Assembly (NCBI GenBank): GCA_016716635.1 | Contig: JADJVZ010000008.1 | Span: 1-36,708, forward strand | Length of the DNA stretch: 36,708 nucleotides | Direction: 5' to 3' | Source: Micropruina sp. | GTDB taxonomy: Bacteria; Actinomycetota; Actinomycetes; Propionibacteriales; Propionibacteriaceae | In this document: piece by piece, positions 8,123-16,425 of the stretch | Position numbering within the stretch: position 1 is the first letter of the stretch | Layout: each line of letters begins with the position of its first letter | Made by a program: the position numbers and the translations under genes | The notes under the pieces: model-generated | The model's database searches: none | What the model was told of the DNA's origin: nothing | The model's input: only the letters and a program-made list of their open reading frames with translations

Positions 8123-9064
8123 ATGTCCTACAACGTGCAGGTCCACCACGTTCTCCAGTTCGGGCGGAACGTCGAAATGCTTCTCCAACAGGAGGGCATG
8201 AAGCTCCCGCAGTACTGTCAGCAGGGCTCTTACACCGGCAAGTCCGGCTCCGTCGTCGATCAGCTCGGGACGGTCGGTGTGATCCGCGATCGCGCGCGCC
8301 ACGCGGACACGCCCCACATGTCCGTCCCCGCCGATCGTCGGTGGGTGTACCCGCACACCTTCACGTCGTCCACGCTGATCGACAACATCGACGTGATGCG
8401 TATGCTCATCGACCTGAAGTCGCCGTACGCCTCCGCGATCTCCGAAGCTCTCGGTCGCGCTGCGGACGACGAGATCGGCGCGGCGTTCTTCGGCGCGGCG
8501 GCGATCGGCGAGCAGGGGCTCGCGACCGTCGCGTTTCCGGGGTCGCAGCAGATCGGCGTCAACGTCGGCGGCGCGAACTCCGGGCTCAACGTGCCGAAGC
8601 TGCGCGCGGCGCGGCGCGCGTTCATGGCTGCTGGCGTGAACCTCGCGCGCGAGAAGCTGTACTGCGCGCTCACCGCCGTCGAGTACGACAATCTGCTCGG
8701 CGAGCTCCAGGTGACGAACATGGACTACAACGACAAGCCGACGCTCGTCGACGGCCGCGTCACGTCGTTCATGGGCTTCAACTTCGTCCATATGGAGTGG
8801 CAGGCGACGATGACGGACGGTCTCACGGCGCAGTATCCGCTGTCGCTGGCGACGATCGCCCCCGGCGGCCTCGCGTCCACGACCCGCTACATCCCGGCGT
8901 GGTCGGAGAGCGGTATGCACTTCGGCCGGTGGGGCGGGACCGAGACCCGCGTCGACCAGCGCCCCGACAAGAACTACAACACGCAGGTGTGGGGCGAAAT
9001 GAGCGCCGGCGCTGTCCGCACGCAGGAGAAGAAGGTCGTTCAGATCGCCTGCACCAGCGCCTAA
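8123..9064 (+). CDS. Major capsid protein
   Basis: The building block of the icosahedral head, expected to have the HK97 fold. It is 313 residues, normal for podovirus capsids of this type. Features typical of the family are an N-terminal helix region (HHVLQFGRNVEMLLQQEG), RRWVYPHTFTSSTLIDNID (beta hinge and P-domain helix), LREKLY-like FMAAGVNLAREKLYCALTA, and the C-terminal YNTQVWGEMSAGAVRTQEKK ending in strands. ATG 8123 is preceded by GGGAG at a good distance. The gene has its own candidate promoter and structured leader and is followed by a GC-rich hairpin. The position after the scaffold matches T7 gene 10. Confidence 0.93.
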   Translation: MSYNVQVHHVLQFGRNVEMLLQQEGMKLPQYCQQGSYTGKSGSVVDQLGTVGVIRDRARHADTPHMSVPADRRWVYPHTFTSSTLIDNIDVMRMLIDLKSPYASAISEALGRAADDEIGAAFFGAAAIGEQGLATVAFPGSQQIGVNVGGANSGLNVPKLRAARRAFMAAGVNLAREKLYCALTAVEYDNLLGELQVTNMDYNDKPTLVDGRVTSFMGFNFVHMEWQATMTDGLTAQYPLSLATIAPGGLASTTRYIPAWSESGMHFGRWGGTETRVDQRPDKNYNTQVWGEMSAGAVRTQEKKVVQIACTSA

Positions 9065-9070
9065 TCGACA

Positions 9071-9094
9071 GCGGCCGGGGTCTCCCCCGGCCGC
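9071..9094 (+). terminator. GC-rich hairpin after the capsid gene, probably a processing or attenuator element
   Basis: A perfect 10-bp stem (GCGGCCGGGG 9071-9080 with its complement 9085-9094) has a TCTC loop and no U-tract. It lies between the capsid stop and the next ribosome site. It probably stabilises the capsid message 3' end or partly attenuates transcription, and is unlikely to be a full terminator. Confidence 0.45.
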
Positions 9095-9124
9095 GTGCAG
9101 CTTCACACTATCGGAGTTCCAGAC

Positions 9125-9589
9125 ATGGCAAAGTACTACTCCAACGAGCAGCAGTATCTCGGGGCCACTCCGCCGACGCCGCCCGGCGACGAGGCGCTTG
9201 GTGGGCGGATGCGCAGCTACCGGGCCACGATCCCGCTCGACGCGCCGAAGCTGTCGCCGACGCAGAACGGCGCGAGCATCACGACGGCCGACACGGTCTC
9301 CCTGTGCAAGGTTCCGGCCGGGATGCGCTTCCTGAAGGGGACGCTCACGTCGTCTGTCTCCCTCGGCACGTCGACGATCGCGGTCGGGAACGCCTCGGAC
9401 GCGGCCAAGTACAGGGCGGCGGCCGTGTTCACGGCGGTCGACACGCCCACCGACTTCGGCAAGGCGGCGGCGATGGCGCTTCCGGCTGGCGGCGGCGACG
9501 AGGAAGTTCTGCTGACCGTCGCGGTGGCCACGCTGCCGACCACGGCCGGCGCGAAGCTCATCGTTGACATGATCTTCGTCGGGCCGTAA
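9125..9589 (+). CDS. Head decoration-like structural protein (154 aa)
   Basis: Encoded directly after the capsid protein, where small head-associated proteins usually lie. The 154 residues start with a polar segment (MAKYYSNEQQYLGATPPTPP), followed by alternating beta-strand sequence rich in Thr, Ala and Val. There are no catalytic motifs. ATG 9125 is favoured over the upstream in-frame ATG at 9095 because CGGAG precedes it at good spacing and the extra ten residues overlap the intergenic hairpin region. It is followed by a textbook terminator, so the capsid and this gene form one unit. The decoration role is inferred from position and composition. Confidence 0.65.
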   Translation: MAKYYSNEQQYLGATPPTPPGDEALGGRMRSYRATIPLDAPKLSPTQNGASITTADTVSLCKVPAGMRFLKGTLTSSVSLGTSTIAVGNASDAAKYRAAAVFTAVDTPTDFGKAAAMALPAGGGDEEVLLTVAVATLPTTAGAKLIVDMIFVGP

Positions 9590-9612
9590 GGTCCACACAG
9601 AGCGAACTCTGC

Positions 9613-9645
9613 AAAGGCCGGAGCGGTAGCTCCGGCCTTTTCGCA
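9613..9645 (+). terminator. Rho-independent terminator after the capsid unit
   Basis: A 12-bp perfect stem (9613-9624 with 9629-9640) has a GGTA loop and runs into TTTT at 9638-9641. It ends the capsid/decoration transcription unit before the tail genes. Confidence 0.88.
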
Positions 9646-9660
9646 TTTCAGGGGCGCGCC

Positions 9661-10266
9661 ATGTTGTCGAGGACGCAGGTCATCAACAACGGTCTTCGAC
9701 TGATCTCGGCTAACTTGATCGCTGACCCCGACGAGGACACGGAGAGCGCGCGGCAGGCCAAGAGCGTGTACGAGAGCGTTGTCAGGGCGGAGCTGGAGAA
9801 CCACCCGTGGACGTTCGCCAAGAGCCAGGTATCGCTTCCCGCCAACGCGGACGCCCCACTGTTCAGGTTCGCCTACGCCTACAATCTCCCGGCCGATTTC
9901 ATCCGGCTGGTGGAGTTGGAGAGCCGGTGGGTGTTCTCGGTGATACGCGACGTGGATGTTGATCCCGTCCCGCCGTACGAATTGCACGGCCGCGCCATCT
10001 TCACCGATCTCGGTGCGCCGCTGAGCATTGCGTACATTCGAGACGTGTCTGACGACCCGACTACGTGGACCGCGCTCTTCGGCAAGGTGGTGTCCGCCGC
10101 GCTCGCGGTAGAGCTCGCCATGCCGTTGACCAAGTCCGAAGGCATGGTGTCTCTCGCGGAGAAGCTGTACGAGAAGGAGCTGGCGCGTGCGCGGCGGTCC
10201 AGCGCGATCCAGACGCCGCCGAAGAACATCCCCGATGGCTCGTGGATCACGGCGAGGCTGTACTGA
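9661..10266 (+). CDS. Tail tubular protein A, T7 gp11 type
   Basis: Forms the ring that joins the portal to the short tail tube (gatekeeper). The 201 residues agree with T7 gp11 (about 196). Diagnostic segments are QVINNGLRLISANLIADP at the N-terminus, YESVVRAELENHPWTFAKSQ, FAYAYNLPADFIRLVEL, and a C-terminal helix with ALAVELAMPLTKSE ending ...PDGSWITARLY. The start has AGGGG upstream and follows the terminator. Its stop overlaps the ATG of tail tubular protein B (TGATG), matching the gene 11-12 pairing in T7. Confidence 0.92.
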   Translation: MLSRTQVINNGLRLISANLIADPDEDTESARQAKSVYESVVRAELENHPWTFAKSQVSLPANADAPLFRFAYAYNLPADFIRLVELESRWVFSVIRDVDVDPVPPYELHGRAIFTDLGAPLSIAYIRDVSDDPTTWTALFGKVVSAALAVELAMPLTKSEGMVSLAEKLYEKELARARRSSAIQTPPKNIPDGSWITARLY

Positions 10267-12518
10267 TGCCGAGGGCGCGGCCGATACTGACGGCGTTCAA
10301 CGGCGGGGAGCTGTCCCCGCTGCTGGACGGCCGCGTGGACCAAGACAAGTACTTCATGGGGTGCAGAACCCTGTCGAATTTCATCCCGACAGTGCAAGGT
10401 CCGGCGAGGCGACGCGGCGGAACGCGATATGTCGGGGAGGCGAAGTTCTCGGCGAAGCGCGCGTGGCTGGCTGACTTCGTGTTTTCTGCCGGGCAGGCGT
10501 ACGTTCTGGAGTTCGGGGACTTCTACCTGCGGTTCTGGACGAACCGGGGGCAGCTTCTAGACGGCGCGGTGCCTTACGAAATTGCGACCCCGTACTCCGA
10601 AGCTGATCTCGTCACGGCGGAGGGCACATTCGCCCTGCGGACACTGCAATCGTCCGATGTCATGTGGATTGTCCATGCGGAGGGGAAGCACCCGCCGTAC
10701 CGGCTGTCGCGGCGCGGCGCGCTGGATTGGACCCTAGCGCCGGAGGCGTTCACGAACGGCCCGTTCCGCGATCTGAACACGGACAGCGCGCTCACCACGC
10801 AGGCGAGTGCTGTCACAGGCACCGTCACGGTCACGGCGAGCTCCGCGCTGTTTGTTCCGGGCCACGTCGGATCGCTGCTCATGCTGAGTAGTTTCAACCC
10901 GTCCACCGTTCCGCCATACCAGTCGTACAAGGACGTTGTCATCGGAGATCGCGTGCGCAATGGCGGCAGCGTCTATGAGGCGAAGAGCGGGTACACGTAT
11001 GACGAGGACGACAAGACGCAGCGGTATGTCCCGACGCACACCGAGGGAGACGCCTACGACGGGGCGGTGACGTGGATGTATCTCCACTCCGGTTACGGGT
11101 GGGGGAAGATCGTGTCTGTCGCCCCGGACGGGCTGTCGTGTGAGCTGCTTGTGACTTCCAGGCTGCCGGACGAAGTCGTCTCGCTGAGCACGCGCCGGTG
11201 GGCGTTCAGCGAGTTCTCCACCGTCTACGGCTGGCCGACAGGGGTGGCGTTCTTCAAGGAGCGGCTGACCTACACTCGCGGCCGGCAGGTCTTTCACAGC
11301 GTCGTCGGGGCGTTCACGGACTTCGCCCGTAAGGACGCGGGGGCCGTCACCAGCGAGACGGCCATGGCGCTTTCGCTGGCGTCCGACAAGCTCGACAGCA
11401 TCCGGTGGCTGGCGCAGTCACGCACGCTTGTGATCGGCTCTGCGCGCGCGGAGCTCGCGCTTGGTGAGCAGACGACGCAGCAGGTCTATAGCGCCACGAA
11501 TGTGCAGAGCGTTCCGCAAACAGAGTACGGATCGCGATTGCTTCGCCCGCTTCGTGTCGGTGAGAGCGTGCTGTTCGTCGAGCGCGCCGGGCACCGCATT
11601 CGCGACATGAAGTTCGACTTCACGATCGATCGCTACAAGGCGGAGGACATCACGGTTCTGTCGGAGCACATCTTCGACGGCTCGGAAATTCTCGGGGATG
11701 TTGAGCAAGAGCAGCGCGACATCGTCGATTGGGCGTACCAGCAGCAGCGCGACAGCCTTGTCTGGTGCGTGCTGTCAGACGGTGCGCTTGCGTCGCTCGT
11801 CTTCAATCGCGAGCGCGGTGTCATAGCGTGGACGCCGCACTACCTTGGCGGCGGGGCCTTTGTGGAAGCCGTGCAGAGCATACCGTCTCCAGACGGCCGC
11901 ACGGATGACGCGTGGTTCTTGGTGCGCCGAACCATTGGTGGGCACGTCAAGCGCACGATCGAGTACATGACCGACTACCGGCTGGTGAAGAAGGGGGCGG
12001 CCGAAGCTGTGCATGTCGATTGCAGTGTCACCTATCGCGGCGTGGCTGCGGGGACAGTCACTGGCTTGGCGCATCTGGAAGGTCAGACAGTCAGTGTCTG
12101 CGTGGATGGGTCGAACCATCCTGACAGGGTGGTCAGCGGAGGCCAGATCACGCTCGATCGCACAGGGACGCTTATCCACGTCGGGTACACCTTCGTCTCC
12201 AGGATGCAGACGATGAGGCTCGAAGTGCAGGGTGGTGCTGGCACGTCGCAGACGGCGCGTAAGGGTGTCGCGGAAGCGTGGCTGCGGCTGCAATCCACGA
12301 TCGGCGGTAGGGTCGGGCCGACGTTTGACCGAATGGACGAGCTGAAGACGCTCGATCCGCGCAAGCCTGTCGGCACCGGTCCGGCGCTGTACAGCGGCGA
12401 CTACAAGGTGCAGTTCCCGAACGGTTATGACACCGACGCGTACGTGTGCTTTGAGCAGCGCGCCCCGCTGCCGGCGACGTTGGTCGCGGTGGTGCTGCGG
12501 GTGCAGGTCAATGATTGA
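10266..12518 (+). CDS. Tail tubular protein B, T7 gp12 type
   Basis: Forms the nozzle of the short tail below the gp11-like ring. The 750 residues compare with 794 in T7. Typical segments are LTAFNGGELSPLLDGRVDQ and YFMGCRTLSNFIPTVQGPARR with RRGGTRYVGEAK, then YVLEFGDFYLRFW. Further on come WRFSEF-like WAFSEFSTVYGWPTGVAFFKE, LIIGS-like LVIGSARAELALGE, and RPLRVGESVLFVERAGHRIR. The ATG at 10266 is chosen because it makes a TGATG overlap with gp11 and gives the family N-terminus; the longer open frame upstream is a shadow of gp11. It overlaps the next gene by eight bases. Confidence 0.92.
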   Translation: MPRARPILTAFNGGELSPLLDGRVDQDKYFMGCRTLSNFIPTVQGPARRRGGTRYVGEAKFSAKRAWLADFVFSAGQAYVLEFGDFYLRFWTNRGQLLDGAVPYEIATPYSEADLVTAEGTFALRTLQSSDVMWIVHAEGKHPPYRLSRRGALDWTLAPEAFTNGPFRDLNTDSALTTQASAVTGTVTVTASSALFVPGHVGSLLMLSSFNPSTVPPYQSYKDVVIGDRVRNGGSVYEAKSGYTYDEDDKTQRYVPTHTEGDAYDGAVTWMYLHSGYGWGKIVSVAPDGLSCELLVTSRLPDEVVSLSTRRWAFSEFSTVYGWPTGVAFFKERLTYTRGRQVFHSVVGAFTDFARKDAGAVTSETAMALSLASDKLDSIRWLAQSRTLVIGSARAELALGEQTTQQVYSATNVQSVPQTEYGSRLLRPLRVGESVLFVERAGHRIRDMKFDFTIDRYKAEDITVLSEHIFDGSEILGDVEQEQRDIVDWAYQQQRDSLVWCVLSDGALASLVFNRERGVIAWTPHYLGGGAFVEAVQSIPSPDGRTDDAWFLVRRTIGGHVKRTIEYMTDYRLVKKGAAEAVHVDCSVTYRGVAAGTVTGLAHLEGQTVSVCVDGSNHPDRVVSGGQITLDRTGTLIHVGYTFVSRMQTMRLEVQGGAGTSQTARKGVAEAWLRLQSTIGGRVGPTFDRMDELKTLDPRKPVGTGPALYSGDYKVQFPNGYDTDAYVCFEQRAPLPATLVAVVLRVQVND

Positions 12519-12939
12519 GATCACCCCTGGAGTGCGCCCGTCCATGGCGCTCGAACTGGAGCCCCACGCAGGGCAGGCTAATCAAGCCCCGCTCACCGCT
12601 ACAAGCCTGTACGATCTGGCGGCCAGTGGTCCGGCGTGGGCTGTTCGTCTAGACGGAAAGCTGGTGGCTGTTGGAGGGCACTGCCCCGCGTGGAGCGGCC
12701 GTACGGTGGCGTGGGGATACCTCGGGCAGGACTGCGGCCCGGCGCTGCCGGTGATGACGAAGTTCGTGCTGCGACACATGAGGCATCTGGAAGTTGAGTT
12801 TCCCCGTATAGAGGCATATGCTGAACGAAATCACGCAGCCGGGCACCGGTGGTTACGACTTCTCGGGTTCAAGCGCGAGGGCGTGATGCGGAAGTTCTGC
12901 ATGGGGCGGGACTATCTCATGTACGCACGGGTGGTCTGA
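12511..12939 (+). CDS. GNAT-like protein in the T7 gp13 position
   Basis: A 142-residue protein between the gp12-like and gp14-like genes, the place of T7 gene 13 (138 residues, an internal virion protein). The second half looks like the acetyl-CoA binding part of a GNAT acyltransferase: a beta strand and helix ending YAERNHAAGHRWLRLLGFKR, then EGVMRKFCMGRDYLMYARV. The classical RxxGxG/A pyrophosphate loop is not obvious, so enzymatic activity is doubtful. The start overlaps the gp12 stop by eight bases; the stop overlaps the next ATG. It could be an assembly factor or an ejected protein. Confidence 0.7.
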   Translation: MIEITPGVRPSMALELEPHAGQANQAPLTATSLYDLAASGPAWAVRLDGKLVAVGGHCPAWSGRTVAWGYLGQDCGPALPVMTKFVLRHMRHLEVEFPRIEAYAERNHAAGHRWLRLLGFKREGVMRKFCMGRDYLMYARVV

Positions 12940-13538
12940 TGGCTTTCGTCCTCCCCTTGTTTTCGGCGGTCGGTTCGGCGCTTGGCGGGCTGTTCGGGGC
13001 CACCGGCGCGGCGACTGGCGCTGCGTTGGCGGGTGACTTCGTTGGCGCAGGCGTGGCGGCTGGCGCGGCTGGCGCTACCGGTGCGGCGGCGAGCGGGTTT
13101 TCTCTCGGCACGGCGCTCACGGTCGGTTCGTCGCTTCTAGGGGCGGCTGGCGCGATCCAGCAGGGGCACGCGGCCAAGCAGGCTGCGGAGTACAACGCCA
13201 GTGTGCAGGAGGCGCAGGCCAAGGTCGCGCAGGACCAGGGGGCGGCTAAGGCCACGGAGATAGCACAGCGCACGAAACAGAAGCTGGCGGCCGCTCGCGC
13301 CGGCAGCATGGAGAACGGGCTGGAGCTGAGCGGCAGCGTAGGGGACGTGCTCGAAACCGTGCAGAAGCAAGGCGCACTCGACGAACTCACCGCGCTGTAT
13401 GACAGCAACCTGCGCGCTGAAGGCTTGCGGCGGAGCGCGGAAGCTGAGCGCGCGAAGGGCGGCAACTCTATCGCGGCCGGCTACATGAACGCTGGCACGT
13501 CTCTGCTGACGGGCTTCTCGAAACTCTACAGGGTGTGA
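12939..13538 (+). CDS. Internal virion protein, T7 gp14 type
   Basis: A 199-residue protein (T7 gp14 has 196), expected to be ejected into the outer membrane to build the DNA channel. The N-terminal 75 residues are very rich in Gly and Ala with hydrophobic stretches (AVGSALGGLFGATGAATGAA), suited to membrane insertion. Then follows the family-like helical part, QAAEYNASVQEAQAKVAQDQ, and a conserved-type stretch LAAARAGSMENGLELSGSVG followed by helical sequence. The ATG overlaps the previous stop (TGATG). The assignment rests on gene order, length and this characteristic pattern. Confidence 0.8.
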   Translation: MAFVLPLFSAVGSALGGLFGATGAATGAALAGDFVGAGVAAGAAGATGAAASGFSLGTALTVGSSLLGAAGAIQQGHAAKQAAEYNASVQEAQAKVAQDQGAAKATEIAQRTKQKLAAARAGSMENGLELSGSVGDVLETVQKQGALDELTALYDSNLRAEGLRRSAEAERAKGGNSIAAGYMNAGTSLLTGFSKLYRV

Positions 13539-13542
13539 CAAG

Positions 13543-16425
13543 ATGGCGCGGCTTCCTGTCGACATAATGACTGCCGGAAACCGGAGTGAGCTTCCGGCGG
13601 AGCGGTTCGTTGTCGAGAAGGCAACCGCCGACACGTTCGGCGGGCAGGTCGGTAGGGCCATGGAAGGGCTTGGCGAAGCCGGCATGGCGCTCGCGGTGAA
13701 GATCAATGCGAACCAGCGCAAGCTCGCTGAGTTCGGGTACGAGGACCAATTCGTCAAGCTGCAAGACGCGGACAACACGGACTACGATCAGCGGCACAGG
13801 GGTATTTCCGGCACGGCGGATGGGTGGTGGCAGGGCGCACGCACTGCCACCAAGGCGCGCATGGATGAGTGGCTGAAGACGCTGCCGGAGAGCGCACGCG
13901 CAGAGTATCAGGTCAAGGCTGACAGGTTCGTCGCCGGACGCACGTCGCAGGCGTTCAAGGACCAATTCGGTCAGCAGGACATGAACACCAAGCAGACGCT
14001 GACAGAGGAACAGCGTAAGGTGGGTCTTCAGGTTCAGAATGACCCGGCGACGTACGAGCAGTTCGTGCAGCAGCAGATGAGCTTGATCGACAAGTCGACG
14101 CTGCCGGATGTGGAGAAAGCGCGTCTGAAGGCGGAAGCGCGCAACTCACTGGCCTACACGGCGGAGCTGTCCCGCGCGCAGAAAGACCCGGAGGGGGTGG
14201 CCAAGCGCGCGCCTCCCGTGTTCGCGCCCGATGTCAACTCCGCGATCGACAAGGCGGCGGCGGCTAACGGGCTGGACGCCGGTATGCTGCGCCGGTTTGC
14301 GCAGATCGAGAGCAGCGGAAACCCCGGCGCGGTGACAGGTTCGTACAAGGGCCTGTTTCAGATGTCGGACGCGGAGTTCGCCAAGCACGGCGGCGGCAAC
14401 ATCTACAGCGCTGACGACAACGCCAACGCGGCGGCACGAAAAATCCGTGATGAGGCCGCGTCGTTCAAGCGGCGGTTCGGTCGTGACGCCACCGCCACCG
14501 ATCTGTACATGCAGCACCAGCAGGGCGTCGCCGGCTACGCGGCGCACTTGGCGAATCCGAACGCACCGGCATGGGAGAACATGCTCGGCACGGCAGAGGG
14601 GCGGGAGAAGGGCGGGGCATGGGCGAAAGCCGCGATTTGGGGCAACATCCCGGCTGACGTAAAGGCGCAGTTCCCCGGCGGCGTGGAGACAGTCACAAGC
14701 GCCGCGTTCGTCAACGTCTGGCGGCGCAAGGTGGACGGCTACGCCAGCGCCACGGTTGCGTCCGCCGCGCTCACGCCGGAGCAGGCGGCGGCGGTGCAGG
14801 AGACGGCCCGGCGGCAGACGGCCGCGCAGGAGCAGCAGCGCGCCGCGCAGTACGAAGCTGACCAGACATCGAAGCGAAACCAGCTCTACATAGACCTGAA
14901 GGAGGGCTCGTCTCCTGACGCGTCGTACCGCGCGGCGCGGCAGTCCGGGCTTCTGTCTGACTTCGGTGACATCGAGAAGGCGGAGCGCATCATCCGCGAG
15001 CGTAACAAGGGGGATGAGGATTACGGGCGCGGGCTTTCGCTCATGCAGGGCGGGCGCGGTGCTGCTAACCCGTACGACAAGGAGCACCGCGATGGTGTGC
15101 AGGCTTTCTATGACCGGACGGTAAAGGGTGGGGCTGATCCGGCGGCGACGGCTGCGGCGGTGTTCGATCGCACGGGTATCGTTCCGCCGGCGTTTGCCAC
15201 GGCGATGCGCGGGGCGTTGGCGTCTGAAGACCCGGCGCGCGTCAGCGCCGGGCTGTCGACGGCCGCCAACATGCTGCGGCAGAACCCGAACGCGTTTGCC
15301 GGAGTGGAAGGAGGGGCGGAGCTGGAGAAGCACGCCAACGAATACAGGAGGCTCACCGAGCAGTTGGGGTTTTCGTCTGACCAGGCGACGAAGCGGGTTC
15401 TCGCGGATGCCAGAGACACGACCAGACTTGATCCGGTGAAGCAAGAGCAGCTTCAGCAGTTCAGGAAGCAGAGCCTATCGCAGGACCAGATCGACGCGCG
15501 GTTGCGGTCCAACTTCTCGTCGTGGAGCCCGTTCAGCGATGCGCCGTTCAGCGTACAACTGCCGAACGGGCCGCAGCGAACGGCGATGGCGTCTATCTAT
15601 TCCGAGTTCGCTGCGGAGGGGTTTGAGAAGTTTCGAGACCCTGACAAGGCGTTGGCTTTCGCAGACCTTCGGGTGCAGCAGCAGTTCGGCGTGCAAAACG
15701 GTGTGCTCATGCGCTACCCGCCGGCCAAGGCCGGGCTCCCGAAACTGGCCGGAACTGGCGTGGACGGGTTTGGGTGGGTCAATGAGCAGGCGGCTGGCGT
15801 CGTGAAGGACCAGCTCGGGGTGAGCGTCGATCCATCGCAGATCGTGCTCGTTCCGGTGGAGCGCGAGGGTGTTAGCACGCGTGCGGCGTTCAACGGCCAG
15901 CCAACCACAGTCACGCGTGGCGATAGCGGCCAGGCGGCGCAGCGCACTGCGTTTCAGTCCGTGCCGTACACGATCACGGTCATGCCGAAGACACCCGATC
16001 AAGATGTCCTAGTCGTGCATGGCGTGTTCTTTCCAGACGCGGACACCTACGTTGCCGGCAAGAACAAGGCTGCGGCGGCGGGCAACGAGGCCGACGCAAC
16101 GCGCATCGCGGCTGGCGCGGCCAAGGAAGAGCGTATGCTGACGACGCCAGAGCAGCGGGCTCGGCAGGAGAGCGCGGCGAAGGACATGGAGCTGCGCGAT
16201 GCGCAGGCGCGTGAGCGTGTCAGCCGTGAAAAGTTCCGCGCCGGCACTGCGGGGGAGGTGGAGCAGCGCGAGGCCACAATCGCGAAGTTGAACGCGCGGA
16301 TTGCAGAGCTGGACGACACTCCCGCCGCTCAGGCGTCGCGGAACCTGCTTGGCGGGGAGATCATGCGGTTGCAAGGCGAGATCATGCAGCTCAACCGCCG
16401 TAACGATGTGAGACAGCGTCGATGA
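13543..16425 (+). CDS. Internal virion protein in gp15 position with lytic transglycosylase domain
   Basis: A 960-residue ejection protein. Residues about 235-370 form an SLT-like lytic transglycosylase domain: LRRFAQIESSGNPGAVTGSY contains the probable catalytic glutamate E256 and the ESSGNP signature, followed by GLFQMSD (GLxQ motif) and LYMQHQQGVAGYAAHL. It would cleave peptidoglycan during DNA entry. The rest is long helical sequence with Gln/Ala-rich segments, as in inner-core proteins. In T7 the transglycosylase is on gp16, the next gene, so here the domain sits on the gp15-position protein. The ATG follows AGGG. It ends in an ATGA overlap with the next gene. Confidence 0.88.
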   Translation: MARLPVDIMTAGNRSELPAERFVVEKATADTFGGQVGRAMEGLGEAGMALAVKINANQRKLAEFGYEDQFVKLQDADNTDYDQRHRGISGTADGWWQGARTATKARMDEWLKTLPESARAEYQVKADRFVAGRTSQAFKDQFGQQDMNTKQTLTEEQRKVGLQVQNDPATYEQFVQQQMSLIDKSTLPDVEKARLKAEARNSLAYTAELSRAQKDPEGVAKRAPPVFAPDVNSAIDKAAAANGLDAGMLRRFAQIESSGNPGAVTGSYKGLFQMSDAEFAKHGGGNIYSADDNANAAARKIRDEAASFKRRFGRDATATDLYMQHQQGVAGYAAHLANPNAPAWENMLGTAEGREKGGAWAKAAIWGNIPADVKAQFPGGVETVTSAAFVNVWRRKVDGYASATVASAALTPEQAAAVQETARRQTAAQEQQRAAQYEADQTSKRNQLYIDLKEGSSPDASYRAARQSGLLSDFGDIEKAERIIRERNKGDEDYGRGLSLMQGGRGAANPYDKEHRDGVQAFYDRTVKGGADPAATAAAVFDRTGIVPPAFATAMRGALASEDPARVSAGLSTAANMLRQNPNAFAGVEGGAELEKHANEYRRLTEQLGFSSDQATKRVLADARDTTRLDPVKQEQLQQFRKQSLSQDQIDARLRSNFSSWSPFSDAPFSVQLPNGPQRTAMASIYSEFAAEGFEKFRDPDKALAFADLRVQQQFGVQNGVLMRYPPAKAGLPKLAGTGVDGFGWVNEQAAGVVKDQLGVSVDPSQIVLVPVEREGVSTRAAFNGQPTTVTRGDSGQAAQRTAFQSVPYTITVMPKTPDQDVLVVHGVFFPDADTYVAGKNKAAAAGNEADATRIAAGAAKEERMLTTPEQRARQESAAKDMELRDAQARERVSREKFRAGTAGEVEQREATIAKLNARIAELDDTPAAQASRNLLGGEIMRLQGEIMQLNRRNDVRQRR

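Noticed and set aside
8096..9646. Long minus-strand open frame (516 codons) opposite the capsid and decoration genes
   Set aside because: It is a by-product of high third-position GC: Arg/His/Asp-rich composition, no ribosome site, and the opposite strand encodes clear capsid proteins.
14146..15444. 432-codon minus-strand open frame opposite the transglycosylase protein
   Set aside because: Shadow frame without start signals, while the plus strand has an intact transglycosylase domain.
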